From positions 1 through 24,430 of the forward strand of contig JABUQX010088178.1 of the NCBI GenBank assembly GCA_015478945.1: a DNA stretch of 24,430 bases, read 5' to 3'. The stretch is from Trachelipus rathkii. Lineage: Eukaryota; Arthropoda; Malacostraca; Isopoda; Trachelipodidae. Shown here piece by piece: positions 22,216-24,430 of the stretch. The notes below the pieces were generated by a model. It was not told the origin of the DNA and did not search any database. It worked only from the letters and a program-made list of their open reading frames with translations. The position numbers and the translations under genes were made by a program. Each line of letters opens with the position of its first letter. The stretch's first letter is position 1.

Positions 22216-23040
22216 CATGTTACAAACCCTAAAGCTATAAATTAGTAAATTTCAAACCATCCAACCCCTCTCTGTCAATGCCGGATCTATTGATCATATC
22301 TAGTCAAGTCATATTCATTAGGTCAATATTTTACTTAAAATTATCATGTTTTTACATATCCTAAAGCATCACATCCCAGTAATTCATTATGCATTCAACA
22401 CCTCACCCATCCCTCATCATCGATTCTATTTGATCTATTGATCTATTATCTTTTGATCTATTATATTGTGTATAACATAACACAAAAACTTTTAATATTT
22501 TGTTTCTCCTCTTCTATCTAACCATTTCCTGTATCTGCATCTGCTATACAAGTTTTGTGTCATACTTAAAAAATAGGCATTCCTACATACCCTAAAGCAG
22601 TAAATCAGTAAATTATTAATCAAACACACACTCCCTCCACGCTCCTACCCTGTCCATGACCTATGAATCTACTGCGTCATCCTCATGATCTTCTATTGAT
22701 GCTTCCCATTTAATCTATTGATTCTATTGATCTCTTGATTCAACGTCATTTTTGTTAACATACGACAAAAACTTTTATTTTATCCCTTCGTTACATCAAC
22801 GAATTTTGTTTTTACTATAACATTTTATGCTTTTTATGTTTACTTTTAAAAAATTTGCATTTTTACAGACCGTAAAGCAGTAAACCTCAGTTAAATCAAA
22901 CCACTCCACTTCTTACCCTCCCTCACTAACCCTTTCCATGATTCACCTGATCTAGTTGATCTACTCGACTCCTATTGATTATGATTCAGAGTCATATTTA
23001 AGTATCTTTGTGATGAACAACATAAAAAATAAATTCTTAG
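22216..23040. repeat. Degenerate tandem satellite, four units
   Basis: The motif CAT..TTACAnACCCTAAAGC(AGTAAA) recurs with its core at about 22227, 22359, 22590 and 22870, so unit lengths are about 130, 230 and 280 bases. Within units, in order, come the CCTAAAGC box, a TCAAACCA..C block, a C-rich CCCTC block, a series of GATCTATTGATC elements and an ACAAAAACTTTTA block. The first unit lacks the last block, and the fourth stops near 23040. The plus-strand frame at 22956-23162 spans its end and is not a gene. Confidence 0.8.
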
Positions 23041-23103
23041 CTGTAGTTGTTGCTTCTCTAACAGTTAGCGGCCCCCTAATCAGATCGATCAAAGTGCTAG
23101 AAA

Positions 23104-23762
23104 AACGTATATATATATTATTATTACATATATATTATTTACCCCTACCCCCTTTTCGATAGTATGATTATAAATATATATATATATATAGTAAACCCCT
23201 CATTATAATATACTTATAAAAACTAATATTTATAACCTATATATGTATATTTATATATATATATAGCATATTATATATATATATCTATATATATTATATT
23301 CACCCCCTGTCCACCCTATACTAGTATATATATAATACTTATAATAGCTATAATAATATATTATATATTATATATAATATATATCCCCGTAATATTTATA
23401 TATATATATTATATATAATAAATATATATAAGTATATATATCCATAAAGCTAACCTAACCTAACATATAATATATAAGCTAACAAACCTCTTAATATAAG
23501 ATATATCATATAATATATTATAATATATATATAAGTAAACCTCCCCCTATATATATATTACTCACTATATATATATAATATGTAACCCTTATATATATAT
23601 ATATATTTATATTATATTATATTGTATATATATATGTAATATATATATATATAATTAATATATATTAATATATATATCCGTCCATATATAAGTATATCTC
23701 ACTTATATATCCACTTATATATATCCCTATATATATTATATATATAGATAATAATATTATCT
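23104..23762. repeat. Long interrupted (TA)n region
   Basis: About 650 bases dominated by TA, broken by short C-rich inserts such as GTAAACCCCTC and ACCTCCCCCTAT. Within it, CCTAACCTAAC at about 23454-23464 is two units of the arthropod telomere-type sequence, too few to call telomeric. Confidence 0.9.
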
Positions 23763-23874
23763 ACCGTGATTACTTATCCAGAAAATCGAAATTCAAAAAA
23801 TTACATATATTCCCATAACTCCCATGATAAAGATGCAAAATATATATATTTATATGCATTTAATCAAATGTTGA

Positions 23875-24060
23875 AACATCGCGCACCTCCTCGATTTTCA
23901 AAAGAGGATCGGAGCGGAGCGGAGTCCCCGCTTAAGTGGTATGTCGATGGCGGATGTCGATGGGCGATGTCAATGAGGTGCGGTGTTCCTCAAATGCGCG
24001 GCACTGCCGTCTGATGCTACTCGTCCCCACCGCGCCCCCACTTCCCCCCCCCCCCCCCTC
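23875..24060. other. GC-rich island between TA tracts, with a C15 run
   Basis: A short GC-rich island in AT-rich surroundings. It has three GGAGC-like units at about 23911-23925 and three GATG(T)C-type units at about 23943-23973, and ends in 15 C at 24044-24058. The plus-strand frame at 23766-24014 crosses it; no protein family is recognised. Confidence 0.6.
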
Positions 24061-24067
24061 CCACAAT

Positions 24068-24228
24068 ATAGATGTATATGTATATATATATATATAATAT
24101 ATACTATTATATTATATGATAAATTATTATAATATAAGAATAATTATATAATTATTATGTAATATAATATATAGTATAAAATTATATATATGATATATAA
24201 ATAATATAATACTATATACTAATCGCTA
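24068..24228. repeat. (TA)n-rich tract
   Basis: Interrupted TA and TAA repeats. Beyond it, 24229-24430 is ordinary mixed sequence, C-rich towards the end, in which I see nothing to annotate. Confidence 0.85.
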
Positions 24229-24430
24229 ATAAACTATTACGCTTATACCTTGATAGTTTTATTCAAAAAGATCTTATTTAGGTGTTATGTCAGGTATACA
24301 CCACTTCTGTCTATCCTTCTTTATTGTCCACCGCTTTAGTTATACTCCTGTTTATCCGCCCATCGCCAACTCTATCCCTCCGTTCCGCCATTCCCCCCCC
24401 TTCGATCACTCCTCAGATCGCACGTATGCA

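Noticed and set aside
23454..23464. CCTAACCTAAC, resembling arthropod telomere repeat (CCTAA)n
   Set aside because: Only two units inside a TA-rich tract; not enough for an interstitial telomere.

Overview
The window looks like intergenic DNA from a eukaryotic nuclear genome, most likely an arthropod and probably a decapod crustacean. It is AT-rich, full of (TA)n microsatellites and homopolymer runs, has no long intact gene, and carries decayed non-LTR retrotransposons (LINEs). The decapod assignment is an inference: the LINE proteins resemble, from memory, families common in crab, crayfish and shrimp genomes. No search was run. I found no intact host gene, rRNA gene, credible intact tRNA gene or CRISPR array.

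Layout: (i) 1-550, AT-rich, ending in a (TTA)n tract. (ii) 551-1713, a sense-strand relic of an RTE-like LINE (reverse transcriptase to C-terminus), cut off by a (TA)n tract. (iii) 1861-4875, no gene recognised; 2200-4030 is purine-rich. (iv) 4905-9497, antisense pieces of the same LINE family: the 3' end at 4905-5450 and the endonuclease plus linker at 8150-9497, with a middle I cannot fully assign. (v) 9498-9612 (TA)n, then a second sense copy at 9637-10757 that keeps its 3' UTR and ends in (TA)n to 10910. (vi) 10922-11089, an unidentified open frame; 11497-11788, a two-copy imperfect tandem repeat. (vii) about 11810-13855, a sense relic of a different LINE of the Jockey/CR1 type, with a preserved Ala-Asp-Asp catalytic triplet and paired hairpins at its end. 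(viii) 13.9-22.2 kb, very A-rich low-complexity DNA with long A, C and G runs, one possible tRNA-derived SINE and a few hairpins. (ix) 22.2-23.04 kb, four degenerate copies of a satellite-like unit. (x) 23.1-24.23 kb, (TA)n tracts around a short GC-rich island, then ordinary sequence to the end.

The LINE copies are recognisable only by hopping between reading frames. That fits old decay, but the many homopolymer runs also fit an unpolished long-read assembly, so frameshifts should not be over-read. The known parts would have worked together only in the ancestral elements: the endonuclease nicks the target, the reverse transcriptase copies the element RNA from its 3' end, and the short-repeat tail is where copying starts.
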